A program made the position numbers and the translations under genes. A stretch of DNA of 27,430 bases from Pseudomonadota bacterium (GTDB taxonomy: Bacteria > Pseudomonadota > Gammaproteobacteria > Burkholderiales > Rhodocyclaceae), in assembly GCA_021811225.1 (NCBI GenBank), contig JAJZPJ010000008.1, forward strand, positions 1 through 27,430. The letters are read 5' to 3'. The stretch's first letter is position 1. Each line of letters begins with the position of its first letter. This document shows positions 25,580 through 27,430 of the stretch, one piece after another. The notes under the pieces were generated by a model. The model ran no database searches and was not told the DNA's origin. It saw only the letters and a list, made by a program, of their open reading frames with translations.

Positions 25580-27430
25580 TCAGCCGTCGGCCTCCGCCGG
25601 GTCGTGCGGGTCGGCGCCGAAGGCCTGCCGGCGCAGGCGAAAGAGTTCGTCGCGGGCCGCGGCGGCCTGCTCGAACTCGAGGTTCCGGGCGTGCTCCTGC
25701 ATCGCCTTTTCCAGCCGCTTGATCGCCCTGGCCAACTCCTTGGCGCTCATCGCGTCGTAATGCGCCGCTGCGCTCGCCGCTTTCAGTTCGCGTCCGGCCT
25801 CTTCGCTGTCGTAGGCGTTCTCGATCATGTCCCGGATGCGTTTCTTCACCCCCTGCGGGACGATGCCGTGCGCCTCGTTGTGGGCGACCTGCTTGGCGCG
25901 GCGCCGGTCGGTCTCGGCGATCGCCCGGCGCATCGAATCGGTGACGCGGTCGGCGTAGAGGATGGCGCTGCCGTTGATGTGGCGCGCGGCGCGGCCGATG
26001 GTCTGGATCAGCGCCCGCTCGGAGCGCAGGAAGCCCTCCTTGTCGGCGTCCAGGATCGCCACCAGCGACACCTCGGGAATGTCCAGGCCTTCGCGCAACA
26101 GGTTGATGCCGACCAGGACGTCGAAGACGCCCAGACGCAGGTCGCGGATGATCTCGACCCGCTCGACGGTCTCGATGTCCGAATGCAGGTAGCGCACCTT
26201 GATGCCGTTGTCGGCGTAGAACTCGGTCAGTTGCTCGGCCAGGCGCTTGGTCAGGGTGGTCACCAGGGTGCGTTCGCCATTGGCCACGCGGCGCTTGACT
26301 TCCGCCAGGAGGTCATCGACCTGGGTGATCGCCGGCCGGATCTCCAGCGCCGGATCGATGAGACCGGTCGGACGCACCACCTGCTCCACCACCTGGGCCT
26401 GATGCAGCTGTTCGTAGTTGGCCGGCGTCGCCGAGACGAACACCGTCTGCGGCATCAGTTTCTCGAACTCGTCGAAGCGCAGCGGCCGGTTGTCCAGCGC
26501 CGAGGGCAGGCGGAAGCCGTAATCGACCAGGTTCTCCTTGCGCGAGCGGTCGCCCTTGTACATGCCGCCGACCTGCGGAATGGTGACGTGGCTCTCGTCG
26601 ATGAACAGCAGCGAGCGCGGCGGCAGGTAGTCGATCAGGGTCGGCGGCGGCTCGCCCGGCTGGCGCCCGGAGAGATGGCGCGAGTAGTTCTCGATGCCCT
26701 TGCAGAAGCCCAGCTGTTCGAGCATTTCCAGATCGAAGCGGGTGCGTTGCTCGATGCGCTGGCACTCGACCAGCTTCTGGCGCTCCTGGAAGAACGCTAT
26801 GCGTTCGGAGAGCTCCGCCTTGATCTTCTCGACCGCGCGCAGCACCGTGGCGCGCGGCGTGACGTAGTGGCTGGACGGGTAGACGGTGAAGCGCGCGAGC
26901 TTCTGCTTGCCCCGGCCGGTGAGCGGGTCGAACAGCAGCAAGGATTCGATCTCGTCGTCGAACAGGGTGATGCGGATCGCGTGCTCGGCGTTCTCGGCCG
27001 GAAACACGTCGATGACGTCGCCGCGCACCCGATAGACGCCGCGGTCGAAGTCGATGTCGTTCCTTTCGTACTGCATCTCGGCCAGGCGCCGGATGACGTC
27101 GCGCTGGGCGAGCCGCTCGCCCTGGCGCAGGTGCAGGATCATGCTGTGGTAGTCGACCGGGTCGCCGATGCCGTAGATCGCCGAAACGGTGGCGACGATC
27201 ACGCTGTCCCGCCGCTCGAGCAGCGACTTGGTGGCGGACAGGCGCATCTGCTCGATCTGCTCGTTGATGCTCGAATCCTTCTCGATGAACAGGTCGCGCG
27301 AGGGCACGTAGGCCTCGGGCTGGTAGTAATCGTAATAGGAGACGAAATACTCGACCGCGTTGTCCGGGAAGAACTCGCGGAATTCGGCATAGAGCTGCGC
27401 CGCCAGCGTCTTGTTCGGCGCCAGCACCAG
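25580..27430 (-). CDS. uvrB: Excinuclease ABC subunit B, 5' end cut by window edge
   Basis: DNA-damage recognition helicase-like subunit of nucleotide excision repair. It works with UvrA, UvrC and UvrD. The window holds 616 codons beginning LVLAPNKTLAAQLYAEF. About 70 residues, including Walker A, lie beyond the right edge. Visible landmarks are the beta-hairpin region SYYDYYQPEAYVPS, the DESHVTIPQ helicase box, GINLLREGLDIPEVSL, QTIGRAARH (motif VI) and a C-terminal UVR domain (LEFEQAAAARDELFRLR) that binds UvrC. A short acidic tail follows. It converges with rne. No promoter can be seen because the start is outside. Confidence 0.97.
   Translation of the reverse strand: MVLAPNKTLAAQLYAEFREFFPDNAVEYFVSYYDYYQPEAYVPSRDLFIEKDSSINEQIEQMRLSATKSLLERRDSVIVATVSAIYGIGDPVDYHSMILHLRQGERLAQRDVIRRLAEMQYERNDIDFDRGVYRVRGDVIDVFPAENAEHAIRITLFDDEIESLLLFDPLTGRGKQKLARFTVYPSSHYVTPRATVLRAVEKIKAELSERIAFFQERQKLVECQRIEQRTRFDLEMLEQLGFCKGIENYSRHLSGRQPGEPPPTLIDYLPPRSLLFIDESHVTIPQVGGMYKGDRSRKENLVDYGFRLPSALDNRPLRFDEFEKLMPQTVFVSATPANYEQLHQAQVVEQVVRPTGLIDPALEIRPAITQVDDLLAEVKRRVANGERTLVTTLTKRLAEQLTEFYADNGIKVRYLHSDIETVERVEIIRDLRLGVFDVLVGINLLREGLDIPEVSLVAILDADKEGFLRSERALIQTIGRAARHINGSAILYADRVTDSMRRAIAETDRRRAKQVAHNEAHGIVPQGVKKRIRDMIENAYDSEEAGRELKAASAAAHYDAMSAKELARAIKRLEKAMQEHARNLEFEQAAAARDELFRLRRQAFGADPHDPAEADG

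Overview
The window is a dense stretch of conserved housekeeping genes from a GC-rich betaproteobacterium. The gene order supports this: acpS-pdxJ-recO-era-rnc-lepB-lepA runs next to a sigma-E/mucD cluster, nadB and a fab cluster, and RNase E faces rluC. A Rhodocyclales-like lineage is my best guess from the RNase E layout and gene order, but this is an inference. I see no mobile element, CRISPR array, tRNA or rRNA.

Layout. From 1 to 10415 everything is on the minus strand. Read in the direction of transcription it starts with the envelope-stress sigma factor rpoE, its anti-sigma factor rseA, rseB and a mucD/degP-type protease. A small glutaredoxin-like gene follows, then lepA (EF4), lepB (signal peptidase I), a DUF4845 membrane protein, rnc, era, recO, pdxJ and acpS. 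acpS lacks only its last residues at the window edge. Most junctions are ATGA or 1-nt overlaps, so strong translational coupling is likely. nadB diverges from rpoE on the plus strand (10593-12176) and meets a ygfX-like gene convergently.

From 12196 to 18784 (minus) lies the fatty-acid and phospholipid synthesis cluster: yceD, rpmF, plsX, fabH, fabD, fabG, acpP, fabF and ygfX. It is divergent from maf (plus, 18832-19431). sppA, a Rieske protein, a Gph-like HAD phosphatase and rluC form an overlapping minus-strand group (19444-22340). It is divergent from rne (plus, 22823-25513) across a 482-nt spacer rich in hairpins. uvrB (minus) enters from the right edge without its first residues and converges on rne.

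How the genes work together. PlsX, FabH, FabD, FabG, AcpP and FabF make and elongate acyl-ACP, and AcpS, at the far end of the neighbouring cluster, activates ACP. LepA, LepB, RpoE, RseA, RseB and MucD cover translation, export and envelope quality control. Rnc, Era, RluC, Rne and YceD/L32 concern rRNA and ribosome maturation. RecO and UvrB are repair proteins.

No clearly undescribed multi-gene system is present. The items most worth checking are non-coding or very small: a 37-codon ORF that exactly bridges rseB and mucD, a 12-bp perfect inverted repeat abutting a promoter-like element ahead of lepA, the structured rne leader, and a compact divergent promoter between yceD and maf that may give near-leaderless mRNA.
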